A stretch of DNA of 64,000 nt, from the NCBI GenBank assembly GCA_016169945.1, contig JADLSH010000113.1, positions 1,116,001-1,180,000 of the forward strand, in the 5' to 3' direction. This document shows, piece after piece, positions 23,117-34,415 of this stretch (position 1 is the first letter of the stretch; the number at the start of each line of letters is the position of its first letter). The notes beneath the pieces were generated by a model. It searched no databases. It was not told the DNA's origin and worked only from the letters and a program-made list of their open reading frames with translations. Position numbers and translations under genes: made by a program. The DNA is from Trachythela sp. YZ-2020 (Eukaryota; Cnidaria; Anthozoa; Malacalcyonacea; Clavulariidae).

Positions 23117-23262
23117 GTCTATCCCGTGTTCTATCATATCGCATCAATATATCTCCCTGTCTATCCCGTGTTCTATCATATCGCATCAATATATCTCCCT
23201 GTCTATCCCGTGTTCTATCATATCGCATCAATATATCTCCTTGTCTATCCCGTGTTTTATCA
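23117..23262. repeat. 42-bp minisatellite, ~3.5 copies
   Basis: The unit begins 'gtctatcccgtgttctatca' and ends 'atatatctccct'. The copies are nearly identical. Because the period is a multiple of three it opens frames on both strands, which I do not treat as coding. Confidence 0.95.
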
Positions 23263-23352
23263 ATCTCCCTGAGCTCCCCACGCAGTCCAGCTGTAATCTG
23301 ATATCCTAGATTTTGGGTATCATGCTCGATAGAACTATATATTGAAGACATT

Positions 23353-23598
23353 GAAGGGCTTTTGTAGATGCAAATTTGAAGCGAAAATCATATACATAGT
23401 TTTTAGACCTAACCAGGAGAAGCTGCGAATAATGCAACTGTGAACTCTCTGGCAGGAATTGAAACTGCGTACAGCCCTGCGATTTCGGTGCAGCGCAGCG
23501 CAGTACTAGGGTGATACCAATAGCCTAACCCTCCTGGTTAGGTTTAAAAAAATACCCAAATGACTTTCGCTCGAAATTGCCATCTACAAAAATCCTTC
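23353..23598. repeat. MITE with ~65-bp inverted arms
   Basis: 'gaagggcttttgtagatg' and 'catctacaaaaatccttc' mark the ends. The inner 'cctaaccagga' and 'tcctggttagg' are also inverted. Confidence 0.75.
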
Positions 23599-23782
23599 GA
23601 CATGTAATCTGATATCCTCCGTATTTTCGTCGCGTGATTACATAATAGCCAAGTCTGTTAATATATAATACATAATTGCGTGTCTGAACAAAACATTTTA
23701 TTTATTTTGCTCGCGGAATTTATTACCACACAACCACCATCACTTCAAGTACGCTGCTCAACACCACCATTCTCACAGAACG

Positions 23783-25967
23783 ATGAAAACTGCAACCATA
23801 CTCACGACGATCTCAACAAGTCTATCAATTTGCGGCTGCATTATAATATTCTTTGCGCATAAATTCTGGAAGGACGTGCAGTCAAATTCACGAAATATCT
23901 TACTGTATATCACAATTGCCGATTTGTTTACAGCCATCGGCTATCTATTCGATCTGCAAAGCAGTTGGAAAGATAGCTGCGTTTTTCAAAGCTTCGTTAC
24001 GACCACCTCAAGTATGATGTCGTTTTTTTGGACGTCGTGTATGGCGCTTTATTTACACGCCGTCTCCATCAATGCAAACTGTGAACTTGGTAAACGCATT
24101 ATCTTCGCATTTCACTGCATAGCGTGGCCAGTTCCCTTGCTGATAACCCTTATAGCTTTACTTTCAGATAAGCTGGGCTTAGGATGTTCCGGCACGGCAA
24201 ACTGGTGCTGGATTAAGGAGAACTGTCCTTCTCCTAATAGTAATACAACGTCTATGACTCGGTACGAAAGTGTATCTTGGATGTTGCTTACTGGAAAATT
24301 ATGGGAGATTATGTCTTATATTCTAATTATTATTGTCTATGCTCGCATCTTTATCTATGTGCGAAAACAGCGAAAATTGGTAAGAGTTTGAATTTTTATC
24401 TTATTATTAATTATTAATTTTTTATGTTATTATTAATTATTTAATATTTTATATCTTTTGGTTCATTTTGTGGTGTGTCTACTGGGTAAACACAGGACCC
24501 TGGGCAAATTGTGTTGATTATAGATCCGACATGATCTCACTTGCTTGCCTGCCTGCTTGCTTGCTTGCCTGCTTGCCTGCCTGCCTGCTTGCCTGCCTGC
24601 TTGCTTGCCTGCCTGCCTGCCTGCCTGCTTGCCTGCTTGCCTGCTTGCCTGCCTGCCTGCCTGCCTGCTCGCTCGCTCGGTTGCTTGCTTGCAAGTTTGC
24701 TTGCTCGCTCGCTCGCTCGCTCGCTTGCCGGTTGTGGAAATTGAGATTTAGAAATGTCTTCCCTAACACAACGAAAACCTAAACACAAAACATCAGTCTC
24801 TCATCACAGAGATATCGAAAAAAAAACTTGCTGAAATATTGATTAGTGAAGAAAAGGTGTTCAATGTTCTTCTGCATGTGCTATATGCAGTTTCGCTACA
24901 GGGTATATCATTGTATCTCATTTCTATATTTGTCTTTACAGGTAGAAGGCCAGTCAAACTCAATGGCAGTAGCACGTTTCCGTGCTGTGGAAATGAGAAC
25001 AATCTTAATACCGATATTATTTATATGCATTCGTATTTGGGGTACTCTGCAATTCCTTAATTATGCTTTTTTTGGTAGCCTCAAGACAAACGTTCTGAAA
25101 TATCTTCAAGTAAGACTGAATTAAAAGCATATATATTAATTGTAATGCTGTATTCATATAGAGTCGAACCTCTTCTAATGTCCTTTCCGTGTCCGTGTTA
25201 GAGAGTCCTTTTGCCTGGGTAGATTTGGCAGTTGACCATTGCAGTACACTAACAGTGCTGAGTCTGAGTGCTGTCTGTCAGTGCTACTAATACTAGCCTG
25301 ACTAGTCTAGTACTTACTGCTTTGCAATGTTTTATTCAGTGTTTCACTTTCAACCTTCCTCAATGCCAGTAAATCTTCCTTACGGGTGGTACCCGCATAC
25401 CCGAAGCTTTTTGGCAACTCTGTGCATGTGTTTTTTTTTCAAAGCAGCGCTCGGCTAATATAAAGAATGATTAGCATTCCACACTGCAAAAAATGATGTG
25501 TAAATTTTACACAAAAGTTGAGTAAAGTTCGCGCCCACAGCAACACATTTAGATGTGTAAATGTTACTCAAAAATATCGGTAAATTTACACAAAGAAAAA
25601 TTAAAAAATTCATCCACAGCAACACTTTACACATCCGTTGTGTAAACGTTACACAAAATATCGATGGTAAATTTACACAAGTAAAATATTTAATTTACGT
25701 GAAAACGTGTGTATATTTACACATCATTTTTGCAGTGCATATATTATGTAGGCATAACTTTACTTTACCAATGCAAAGTCTATCTTTTTCTAGGCATTTG
25801 GAGACGGTGCGCAAGGCTTCGTCAACGCTGTCTTGTTTTGTCTGATAGCTGACAAGTTAAGACTATTTCTCCATAAGTGTTGCCATCGGGAGGAAGGCGA
25901 GCGAGAAAGCTTACTAGCAGAGCGTAAAAGCATTCAAAACAATCGTAGTGATGGAAACATAATTTGA
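23783..25967 (+). CDS. GPR157: GPR157-like G protein-coupled receptor (3 exons, 312 aa)
   Basis: Exons 23783-24379, 24942-25109 and 25794-25967, all joined in phase 0 at GT-AG sites. Seven hydrophobic segments fit a GPCR. Family marks follow the order in vertebrate GPR157: RNILLYITIADLFTAIGYL in TM2, SFFWTSCMALYLH in TM3, GWCWI-like NWCWIKE in the second extracellular loop, and WMLLTGKLWEI in TM5. ILIPILFICIRIWGTLQF is in TM6 and GDGAQGFVNAVLFCL in TM7. Length (312 against about 335 aa in human) is consistent. In vertebrates GPR157 is a ciliary Gq-linked receptor of the cAMP-receptor-like group; the role here is inference. The chosen ATG sits at the start of TM1, so a short upstream N-terminus is possible. 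Introns carry a TTGC/CTGC microsatellite and a MITE. Confidence 0.88.
24540..24730. repeat. intronic (TTGC/CTGC)n tetranucleotide array
   Basis: 'ttgcctgcctgc' repeats, shifting to 'ctcgctcg' near 24668. It opens Cys/Leu/Ala and Gln/Ala/Ser frames that are repeat artefacts inside intron 1 of the GPR157-like gene. Confidence 0.95.
25208..25422. repeat. dispersed element, copy 1 (also 63081-63374)
   Basis: About 200 bp ('tagcctgactagtctagtac', 'tttattcagtgtttcacttt', 'tttttggcaactctg') match 63172-63374 nearly base for base. This copy lacks the left inverted end 'cagagttgccaaa'. It lies in intron 2 of the GPR157-like gene. Confidence 0.85.
25482..25737. repeat. MITE with cactgcaaaaa termini
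   Basis: 'cactgcaaaaaatgatgtgt' at the left mirrors 'acacatcatttttgcagtg' at the right. The interior repeats 'gtgtaaattttacac'-type motifs. The terminal sequence suggests a hAT- or P-like origin, without a clear target duplication. Confidence 0.75.
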
Positions 25968-27087
25968 TTCCAGTTTCAAAAGGGATTTTGAATTTATCGA
26001 GTGCGTGGTTGCATGCATGGTCAGTGAGACGAACGAACTCCGAAAAATGAATTGCCGTTTCACTGTTTCACTTTGATTTTTTGTAATGATATTTTATTGG
26101 CATTTTATTTCCATACATATATGATTGGATTAGGTTTTACCATTTCCATAAAGATTTTATCCATTTCTAGAGCTTTTTACCATGCGCTTTCATAATCTTA
26201 TCATTTGATCAATCTATTTGTATAGGATTTGATCACGTTTTATACTGAGAACGTGATTTGATCAATATCTATTTCAGTGTAAATATAGAATTGTGATAGT
26301 TGTAATATGATGATATATTTTGGTTCGTATATCGGGAATATCTGTCCAGCACTATGTTGTATAAATGTTTTATTTGGGGGAAGCAAAAATGTATATTATA
26401 TTTAATATAAAATTTAATTAAGAATATATTATCTGAATATGATATGTATATAAACTATACTCTTGCAATCAAAATAAGTTATTTCTAAAAAGTATGCTTT
26501 ACTGGTATCAAATTTGTTTAAAACTGCATGTATATTTCGATTCTTTCGATTTTATAAGTTTGTATAAAATCTCTAATAATAATAATACTGATATACAGCG
26601 ATAGGATATCTACGAACGCCTCCTTGCAAGGCCAACGATTTCAGGTTCGATTTTTTAGATTAAATCTTTTTATTAAAATCTCTGCTCTAAACTGACAACG
26701 AACGCTTCCAAGCAACACGAACGGACACCATTCTACATGAGTACAAACTGCAAGATATATGCAAGTATATTAAAACAACCTATAAAATAACGGAATGTTC
26801 GTGGACAATCATTGTATAAACTGCAAAGCTGTGAGCATGAAAACTTAATAATCTATAAGGAATGAGCGCCGAAATCATGCGTGTATGCATGTGTATATAC
26901 CCTGGATATTTGAAAACATATACACGAATTAGAGCTGTAGCACTCGTCTAGCTCCCGTCACTAAACTTCTAGGCATCGGACAAGCTTCGGTCTCAATTAA
27001 GGTGTCCGTGATACGTCATGACATGCAGTGGTCAGCTATCAATTTAGTTATGCGCAAAATATGGCAAGATGAATTCATGTTTTCATT
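25968..27087. other. intergenic, no gene seen
   Basis: AT-rich 3' flank of the GPR157-like gene. No open frame, RNA gene or complete element is supported. Confidence 0.5.
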
Positions 27088-27096
27088 CGCCCACAC

Positions 27097-27369
27097 TAGC
27101 CTCCTCCGCAGGCAACTCTTGGGGAAAAAACTTGTAATGTAGCGAATATTATCGAATATTATCTTGTAATGTAGCGAATATTATCGAATATTGTCGAATT
27201 TACTATTTTGACCGAGCATTAATTTATAGAAGAATGAGTTCTAAAGTTAGGTGACACCCCTAGGCCCTCCCCCCCTAGGCCCTCTCCCTACTCAGTGTTC
27301 ACATTCGATATTCGATAATATTCGCTACATTACAAGTTTTTTGCCCAGAGTTGCCTGCGGAGGAGGCTA
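27097..27369. mobile_element. MULE-like MITE with perfect 9-bp target duplication
   Basis: Exact 17-bp ends 'tagcctcctccgcaggc' are inverted, with further inverted blocks ('cttgtaatgtagcgaatatt'). Direct repeats 'cgcccacac' lie at 27088-27096 and 27370-27378. Same family as 12816-12971. Confidence 0.92.
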
Positions 27370-27378
27370 CGCCCACAC

Positions 27379-29413
27379 AACGCCAGTATAATTTATAATT
27401 TATAAAACTATAACGAGTAAAGTGCGTCACTTGTTTAATGGCTGCATTTGAAAATTTCTACTTTTAATACGTTTCTCAATCGGCAAAAAAACTTGTGAAA
27501 ATGATGTTTGAAATTCAGTATAGGTTTGCTAATGAATATGACATCAATTTTATAGCACCATTATTTATCATAGTTGTATTTTAATTTACAAATTTTCACT
27601 ATTTTTCTTATGATTCTCAACTGCCAGATGCGTTTCAAAAGGTATAGCTATAGCTGTGAAAACTAGAAAATAAAGCTAAAATGAAGTAGTTTTGGGAGTT
27701 ACGCCAAAAAGGTTTTTAAGTTTTGAACACTTTTTATCGCGAATATACGCGACATAGAAAAAATAGCTTCTTAATCACTTCTAATTGCGTCGGTTTCTGC
27801 TTGAAAAGCGTTCAAACGCATGTTAATACTGTACAACTCCCGTTGTAGCTATATTGTTTGTCTTTTTGCCGTAAAATTGGAATATTAATGCACACGTGCG
27901 GTAATTAATCACGCGGGAGTTGTATGCAGACGTGGCAGCCAGCTAATTAGCCAATATATTGATGTTTATAGTTTTGATGTCTTTTTACAATTCAAAAGTA
28001 AATATTGTATCGGTTTTTTTCTGTTAATTAAACAAATTCATGGGAAAATTTTGTTCGCAAATTTTGAAATGAGCAAACCTCGACAATTATAATTGAAATA
28101 TATACGATCCTCGATATTGGTGATAAGTTAGCGATGTATAGAACAGTCTTATTCTTTATCACTTTAATAAATCCCTTTTGTACAATAAGGTTATTCTGGT
28201 TAAATAAAACAATATTTATTAAAGAACGATTCAGTTCAATACAGCGCCAAATTATTGGTAGTCAAAATGCATTCATATTTCTTTGACGGGGCCTAATTTT
28301 AATGTCTCGCTCTATGCTCTTGTCTGATTTTTACCCCGATTTTTGTGAGATTCTACTGAGATTTACAATTTTTTTGTATTAGAATATAAATTTTAAGCGT
28401 TCAAAAAATTGAGTCGAATATTTTTCTTCAATATATAGATGGAGACTATAGATTTGCCAGTGACCATGGAGTGGGAGTGTATTTGAAATTTTCTAATTTT
28501 GCGAATACGTGCATGAAATATATAGGTAAGATTTTTAATTTTCTATAAAACTAAACTAACTTTATTGAAATAGATAGCTCTATGTCCGTTCTGTCCAAAA
28601 TGTTCGCTATTTAACGTAAACTTATAATTAACGCCATCACTGACATTGTATCAGTTTTGAAATGTCAGTCTTCCTATAATCTAGAGGTCCAGTAATGTAG
28701 ATTATAGAGTTTAATGTTATACGACACTCATGGAGGATACCAAAGTGCAGCTGGGAGAAAACCTTCAGTGTTTGGTAGATTCAAACTGAAACGCAACTGA
28801 GGTGAAATTATAATCAGACAACTGTATATATTGCAGAAATGGCACAGAAATGAAAGACAGAAAGCGCGCCAACCACTGGCTATACTGCATGGCACTGGGC
28901 CACAAAACTAATCGACACTTGAGATTTGTGCAGAGATATATATTTTATGTGCATTATTCTTTGTGACCTTCAATCAAATGACATTTAAATATTTTTATCG
29001 CACAAAGGTCGATATATCAAGCTGAACTGAAATCCAAATATAGCCACTTTGCATTTGAAAAAGGTATTTTGTTTACTTTTGCACGTGTATAATTATATCC
29101 CCTTTCTTTTAAACTCCGTGGAGGAAAAAAAGGGAGCATTATCCAATTAAAAATCCGAATCATAAAATGGCCCTCAACGACAAATTAAATCATTGTTTAT
29201 GACTTGTGTCTTTTTGTATCGAGTTAAAAAAGGTCTGCATGCATGTATATAATTTGTCTGCCACTAATGAGTTATTGCCCGGCGTTTTAGAAAAATAATA
29301 TGTAAATTTTTTTATTGGCACACCTGCGTTTAGACAATTACTCGACAGTGATACATCATGCGATACAGGTGTGATGAATAGACAATGACGGAGGATTTTA
29401 CAAGATCCTGGCG
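27379..29413. other. intergenic; repeat unit and SINE 2 fragment
   Basis: A unit of the 12.4-kb repeat is at about 28545-28700. A minus-strand SINE family 2 fragment ('ggtgaaattataatcagaca') lies at about 28730-28880. No gene is seen before the promoter at 29414. Confidence 0.5.
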
Positions 29414-29422
29414 TATATAAAA
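29414..29422 (+). promoter_or_regulatory. TATA box of FAM181-like gene B
   Basis: TATATAAAA, about 240 bp before the chosen ATG, within 'gcgtatataaaaagggc'. A start near 29445 would give a 5' UTR of about 210 nt. Confidence 0.65.
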
Positions 29423-29657
29423 AGGGCATGGGGGTTTCAAAATATCAGATCTGCATTAGTGTGAAGCTAGCTAAGAGAATAGCGCAAATTTCTGTGTCTC
29501 AAAGCTGCAAAACTCTAAGTCTTTAAAATAATAAGTGCTGAAAAGTGAATTTCTAAGACGCTAGAAGCTGTCCAGAATATATTGTTGAAGTTTGAAGGGA
29601 AAGGCTATAAGCTGTGAAAAAGGCAAAATTGTGTCTCAAAAGTGCAAAGGAGAAGAT

Positions 29658-30458
29658 ATGAATTTAGAGAAGTGGGATCAAGTGTTAACAAATAAAAACC
29701 GTTCGCAAATCGCTGCAGACCCAATTTCGGAGAGTGACAAAAACGACGCCGCAATTCAGGGACAGTCGCTGATCAAATTCATGACTCTAGCAACGGGCAG
29801 TGTTAAGACAGCGTTACAGAAACCAGCAAATTATAAGAAAAACATCAATCATAGACGATACCTACAGAAACAGCTTAAAATTTGCACGCGGCGGAAAAAA
29901 CGTAGCACAAAGGCAAAAACTGGACCGAAGACGAAAAAGGGAGCGAGTGTAAAACAGCCGCTGGGAAAAGGGACACAGGTTTGGTTTGGCCAAGCAAATT
30001 GTGGGGAAATTTATATGGAATCAACGAATATAAATCAAGAACTTCCAACGAATAACAATGTATTTCTTCCTTACGAAGCATCGGTAAATCATGGATTTGG
30101 AAACGAATATCACTTTCAGAATGGCCTTGCGAATTGCACAACCTTTCAAAACGGATTCACATGGAATAATTTTACCTGTTCAGGACAAGAACAAGCGAAC
30201 ATTTTGGCCATGCAGCAAGTGGATAACAGCAGCGCGTCTTTTAGAGATGATACGTTTCCTGTTATGTTACACGAAGAAGCAGAACAGTTTTTAACAGGAG
30301 AAGAACTGACTCGTGTTTTGGATATAAAAGATTTGTTTGTTCCCGAAAGAGCGCAGGAAAATAGCGATATTTTGAAGTATTCGTCTTGTACTTTTGATGA
30401 AAATATACACAATGGTTTTCAAACTGTACCTTCAACTACAAGTATTCTTAGTTGGTGA
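29658..30458 (+). CDS. FAM181-like protein, paralogue B (266 aa)
   Basis: Single exon. The first ATG in the frame is at 29658; the frame is open further upstream but without an ATG. Residues about 38-76 carry LIKFMTLATGSVKTALQKP and NINHRRYLQKQLK, the FAM181 signature, close to paralogue A at 8181-8939. A basic stretch follows (RRKKRSTKAKTGPKTKKG, a likely nuclear signal). The C-terminal part holds GEELTRVLDIKDLFVPE, parallel to paralogue A. A TATA box at 29414 and an AATAAA at 30467 frame the gene. Its 3' portion from about codon 205 onward has been copied to 33.9, 41.4 and 46.4 kb. TEAD binding, known for vertebrate FAM181, is only inferred here. It converges on the unknown coiled-coil gene at 30784. 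Confidence 0.87.
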   Translation: MNLEKWDQVLTNKNRSQIAADPISESDKNDAAIQGQSLIKFMTLATGSVKTALQKPANYKKNINHRRYLQKQLKICTRRKKRSTKAKTGPKTKKGASVKQPLGKGTQVWFGQANCGEIYMESTNINQELPTNNNVFLPYEASVNHGFGNEYHFQNGLANCTTFQNGFTWNNFTCSGQEQANILAMQQVDNSSASFRDDTFPVMLHEEAEQFLTGEELTRVLDIKDLFVPERAQENSDILKYSSCTFDENIHNGFQTVPSTTSILSW

Positions 30459-30466
30459 AATTTAAG

Positions 30467-30472
30467 AATAAA
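30467..30472 (+). promoter_or_regulatory. poly-A signal AATAAA of FAM181-like gene B
   Basis: Nine bases after the stop codon, in 'aagaataaaacaat'. Placed unusually close to the stop, but canonical. Confidence 0.55.
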
Positions 30473-30783
30473 ACAATAATATCCTGAGAATTATTCATTT
30501 AATTAAGTATAGCAATAAATTTAAAGTAAAATACAGCAACACTGTTTCTATATAGTGCTTTATCGAGTGCTTGGATTGCGCCTTCTGCAACACGATGAGT
30601 CTGTTGTTTCACTATTATAAGTATATATAGGTAGGTTTTACTAAGCTCAATCGTACAGCACATAGTGGTCAACAAGCAGTTATCGGTGTGAGAAAATAAT
30701 GTTCATTATATCAGTGTATCCTATATATATCAGTGTAAATACGACAATAGCTTGTTGCATCTGCTTTCCAGTAACGCTTACTA

Positions 30784-31674
30784 CTACTCGTTCATTGACT
30801 CCGGCATACTTTCGTCGGTGGCTAAAGTTTGATCAGTTTTATTTGTGTCATCCCCATCATCGTTGATTATTTGTTTTAGCTTCTCCAAGTCAACAGTATA
30901 TAACATAAGACCGTCGTCATTTTTTACATACTTTCTAAAATCTTCTTGACTCCCTTGTTCCACCTGCACTGTGTGTTGGCCATAGATCGTCACTTTTCCA
31001 TCCGTCCTTGTGTCCAAGTCACACACTACACAATGCCCCACAAGTTTAGCCTCCCTATTTCGAATTTTCCTTCCAAGAATCAGTACAGAATCCATTGTCA
31101 TGAGTATATTCCATACGTCATCTATTTTCTTATCACGCTCTTCAGCATCTAGATCTTGAAGAAACCCATATCTGCCTACTTGATTAACTATTTTATGTTT
31201 ACGTAATATGCGCATAAATTTATTACAGTCTAGATCTTCTTTTTCAATATTTTGGTGTGCATCGTAAGTTATAAGTTTTTCTAACTTGCGGCGACAATTG
31301 TCATGAGCTCGGACAGAGGCAGGCAGACTAGGCAGTACTTTCTCTTTCCAAATCCAATGTATTATATCTAATACACAACTGTCGTCACAAACTTTACCTT
31401 CTTCCTGTAAGTCCTTAAACTTTTGCTTGTAACAATTTAACCGTTGTATCGCACAGATTAACTTGTCATCCACCAAATTCTTTTTCTGCTGTAGTTTATC
31501 ATATTCCGCTTTTCGTAGAACAGCATCTAACAACTGTAACTCTAAGCCATATTTTTCTTGTTTTAAATTCTGAACTTCATTTTCCAACTTCATAATGCGT
31601 TCATCTTTCTCGTCGAGTTGCCTGGTAAGTTGTTGTATTTGTTCGTCTTTTGATTCCTGAGATCCCGGGTCCAT
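30784..31674 (-). CDS. unknown coiled-coil + GHCxVCDL-domain protein, paralogue 1 (296 aa)
   Basis: Not recognised as a known family. Residues about 8-92 form a charged heptad coiled coil. The C-terminal domain (about 94-272) is shared with the genes at 35093-36244 and 41732-42675. Shared marks are DSCVLDIIHWIW with Cys100, a Cys before LEKLIT, DLDCNKFM, LVGHCVVCDLDTR with His214, TIYGQH at 230, and DFRKYVKNDDG. The order Cys ... Gly-His ... Tyr-Asp-Pro-Gln, with about 110 and 19 residues between, resembles papain-fold peptidases and papain-like toxin domains. In this copy the Asp/Asn position is Gly232, so activity would be doubtful. Alternatively the conserved Cys and His residues bind zinc. 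No signal peptide or membrane segment. The ATG lies 36 nt below a good acceptor (TTCCGCCTAG at about 31711), so a 5' UTR intron is likely. Confidence 0.7.
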   Translation of the reverse strand: MDPGSQESKDEQIQQLTRQLDEKDERIMKLENEVQNLKQEKYGLELQLLDAVLRKAEYDKLQQKKNLVDDKLICAIQRLNCYKQKFKDLQEEGKVCDDSCVLDIIHWIWKEKVLPSLPASVRAHDNCRRKLEKLITYDAHQNIEKEDLDCNKFMRILRKHKIVNQVGRYGFLQDLDAEERDKKIDDVWNILMTMDSVLILGRKIRNREAKLVGHCVVCDLDTRTDGKVTIYGQHTVQVEQGSQEDFRKYVKNDDGLMLYTVDLEKLKQIINDDGDDTNKTDQTLATDESMPESMNE

Positions 31675-31850
31675 CCTGCTTAGTTCAATACGTTTAGATT
31701 TGACAAATATGCCCTAGGCGGAAGAAATATTTAATTCAATATTCTACTTACTCGTGATCGACTAGTTTCGTTAAAACAGATGGAGATATACAAAGGTTGC
31801 ATGTTGACAGTTGTTGACGAAATCTTTGACAAACTTTAACCACTGTAGCC

Positions 31851-32087
31851 CAGAGGCGTAGCCACGGGGGGATTGAGGGAGGGGGGTAAACCCCACTCTC
31901 CTTCAGGACCACCTTCGGAATATGTTTAAATCCAATGAGAAATGTGGGTGGGGGGACATGTGCACAATATATTACCGCAGCTAGCAAATTTAATTGCATT
32001 TCCAGGACCCCCATCCCGCCTCTCGACAATTTCTTAATGACGTCATAAATTGTCCCCCTCACTTCTGCTTTGCTGGCTACGCCACTG
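31851..32087. mobile_element. hAT-like MITE (cagaggcgtagcca termini)
   Basis: 'cagaggcgtagccacgg' at the left and 'tggctacgccactg' at the right are inverted. Flanking octamers 'ctgtagcc' and 'cttcagcc' look like an aged 8-bp target duplication. It was carried along in the duplication to 44645-44882. Confidence 0.75.
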
Positions 32088-32287
32088 CTTCAGCCTTGAA
32101 GTCTGACTTTGATTTGCTCTTTTTGAGACTATACTAACTTCAATTGACGAAGGGAAGAACATTACTTTATACGATCATGTAAAATATATTGTTAAAGCAA
32201 ATATTTCTATATATCTACTGATGCATGTCTTAACTCGTTGCCTTTAACCTGCTCTAATATCCACTTTCACAAAGGCAGATTTATAGG

Positions 32288-32346
32288 TAGCCTGCTCGCA
32301 AACTGAATTTAAGGGGAGAAATTAAATTCAGTTTGCGAGCAGGCTA
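32288..32346. mobile_element. 59-bp hairpin MITE with 9-bp target duplication
   Basis: Ends 'tagcctgctcgcaaactga' and its complement, loop of about 10 bp. Exact 'atttatagg' repeats lie at 32279-32287 and 32347-32355. The duplicate at 45118-45175 carries the same insertion. Confidence 0.9.
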
Positions 32347-32639
32347 ATTTATAGGGCTAATTTATAAATCGACCAATATTTTCCTGTCCTAACCTTACTC
32401 AATCGATACGGCGCATTTATGTGGCAGATTTACTCGGTCAATACGGCGCATTTATGTGGCAGATTTGTCTCGGTGAGACATTGTCTCAATTTGAATATTA
32501 TTGATACATTAATTGTGTAATATGCATTCTAACACATATCATAATATGCCTTGTTTCGTTGCCAAATGCATTAAATTTAGGAGCAAAATACGCCGAACAA
32601 AAGCCTAGTTTCTGAACCGTTGTCGACTGTACCGTATTT

Positions 32640-33300
32640 GATATCTATAAAAGCGCTGAAATTTGCGCAGTTCCTTGTCATAAGCATGCATTGCCGACAT
32701 TGCGTAAGCCGATTTGTCGGTTTATTAACAATGTCAATGAAACGATTCACTTGAATTAACCCCGTTCAGACAACACGTTTTCCTTGGGCTTGGCAAATTT
32801 TCCATGGCAAGTTTCCTTGACAAGTTGACTCGCTTGTATGCCTTGTGTGTAGACTGTAGTGTTAAATTTATAAGCAACTTTTGACAAGTTTTGAGTTTTG
32901 TTTGCTCGTGTGTACATCTATATAAACACAAAATTTAAACGTCTTCCTGCCAGAGACAGCCCTCTGCGAGCAAGTCGAATATACCGGTTTTTTCTTCACC
33001 TTATTCGTGTTCAAAAATTGGCATGATTAACTTTCAAACAAGAAGATTTCTCAGCGGCGAAATTCAAGTCAGAATATAGTAAAATATCAAAATGTAACCG
33101 GATAAAACCAGTCATAAAGTGAAACTATATTTACGATTACTTCCGTGTGTTGTAAAGACGAAAAGTAGATCAAAACTGAACTTACCTTCCCCTTCGGCTT
33201 TAGATTTTGGCTGTGTACTACTTCTCCCCTCGTAACCTCGCACTTTGGGCCAGATTTAACTCGAGAAATACGATGTATTTCTTTCCAAAAAGCGCCTGTA
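32640..33300 (-). repeat. 5' flank block shared by the coiled-coil paralogues
   Basis: This upstream block of paralogue 1 recurs at about 36830-37470 (upstream of paralogue 2) and, partly deleted, at 45355-45710. A looser relative is at 43735-44170. Both long copies contain a donor-like GAAG|GTAAGTTC on the minus strand (near 33186 and 37360), so it may include a non-coding first exon. Differences between copies are mostly non-synonymous in every frame, so I do not call it coding. Confidence 0.6.
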
Positions 33301-33648
33301 TCAAAACGTGTGTAACTGATACTCTATAACTCTGCATATGTAATGCAATATGTCTCCATAGGACCGCTTGCTCATACATTATTCATAACAGATCCAATCT
33401 AGAATTTTCGATTAGAAAAAAATGACTAAAGCTCTCTGATTTTAGACGCTTTACACTAGTTGAAGTGTTATTTTCTTTAAAAATTCACCAAGTTTAACCA
33501 GATATTTTTGACCATTGAAAATTTTCTAATCAGTGCAGTAGATAGAAATTATAAAACACGACTAAACGATTCATGTAAGGCGTAAAAAATCATGTTTCTG
33601 GTCAGTGGGTTTGTCCAGAATTGACGCGGCGTTGCGGCAGAGTTATAT

Positions 33649-34110
33649 TATGGAGGCGCTCTTTTGCAGAAATGGGTGAGTATTTTTGCTATAACCTGTA
33701 GTTTCTATAAAGTGTTTACTGATTTTTTATGCTTTTAATAGTGAAGAGTCACCAAATTTGCAGGTTTAAATAGAATAAAATTAGAACTACTATTATTGCA
33801 AAAATTATTATTTGATTATTGCAAAACGACGTTGACGCGCACAGTTAAAAATGACGCGCGCGCTGACAAGAAACATTACTTAGCTTTGTTTACGCGCGCC
33901 TTATGGTTTATGTTAGACGAAGAAGCAGAACAGTTTTTAACAGGAGAAGAACTGACTCGTGTTTTGGATATAAAAGATTTGTTTGTTCCCGAAAGAGCGC
34001 AGGAAAATAGCGATATTTTGAAGTATTCGTCTTACACTTTGATGAAAATATACACAATGATTTTCAAACTGTACCTTCAACTACAAGTATTCTTAGCTGG
34101 TAAATTTTAT
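33649..34110 (+). pseudogene. orphan copy A of the FAM181-like 3' end (frameshifted)
   Basis: From 33910 the sequence matches gene B (ATGTTAGACGAAGAAGC...), keeping GEELTRVLDIKDL and VPERAQENS. A base loss at about 34034 then shifts the frame, so the natural C-terminus is lost. The 5' piece is foreign to gene B: 'tattatggaggcgctctttt' followed by a donor-like GG|GTGAGT, shared with copies at 41.0 and 46.1 kb. The N-terminal FAM181 signature is absent. Most likely a duplicated fragment. Confidence 0.75.
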
Positions 34111-34415
34111 TAATTTAAGATATGTAACAATATTATTAATAATTAGAATAATTCACTTAATACAGTATATAGTACAATACAGAATAAAGCAAATACATGC
34201 ATGAAGTAACACTTGGTTCTCTTCTAGACTCCAATGCCTGGGTTGCGTCTTCAGGCTCAATTTGTTGCTTTCTAACACTGTCCATGTGGTCCATCGATAA
34301 CAAATAAGATCCATTTTATAGGTGGCCATAGGTTTCACCAAGCACTATACCGTATACAACAGATTGTGGTCAACAAGCATTCAGTTATCCGCATAGTGAG
34401 AAAACGATGTTAGGG

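Noticed and set aside
23007..23351. 114-codon ORF with a 14-residue repeat
   Set aside because: Generated by a 42-bp minisatellite next to a hairpin; both strands are open for the same reason.
24468..24788. Cysteine/leucine and glutamine/alanine/serine repeat proteins on both strands
   Set aside because: Produced by the intronic TTGC/CTGC array of the GPR157-like gene.
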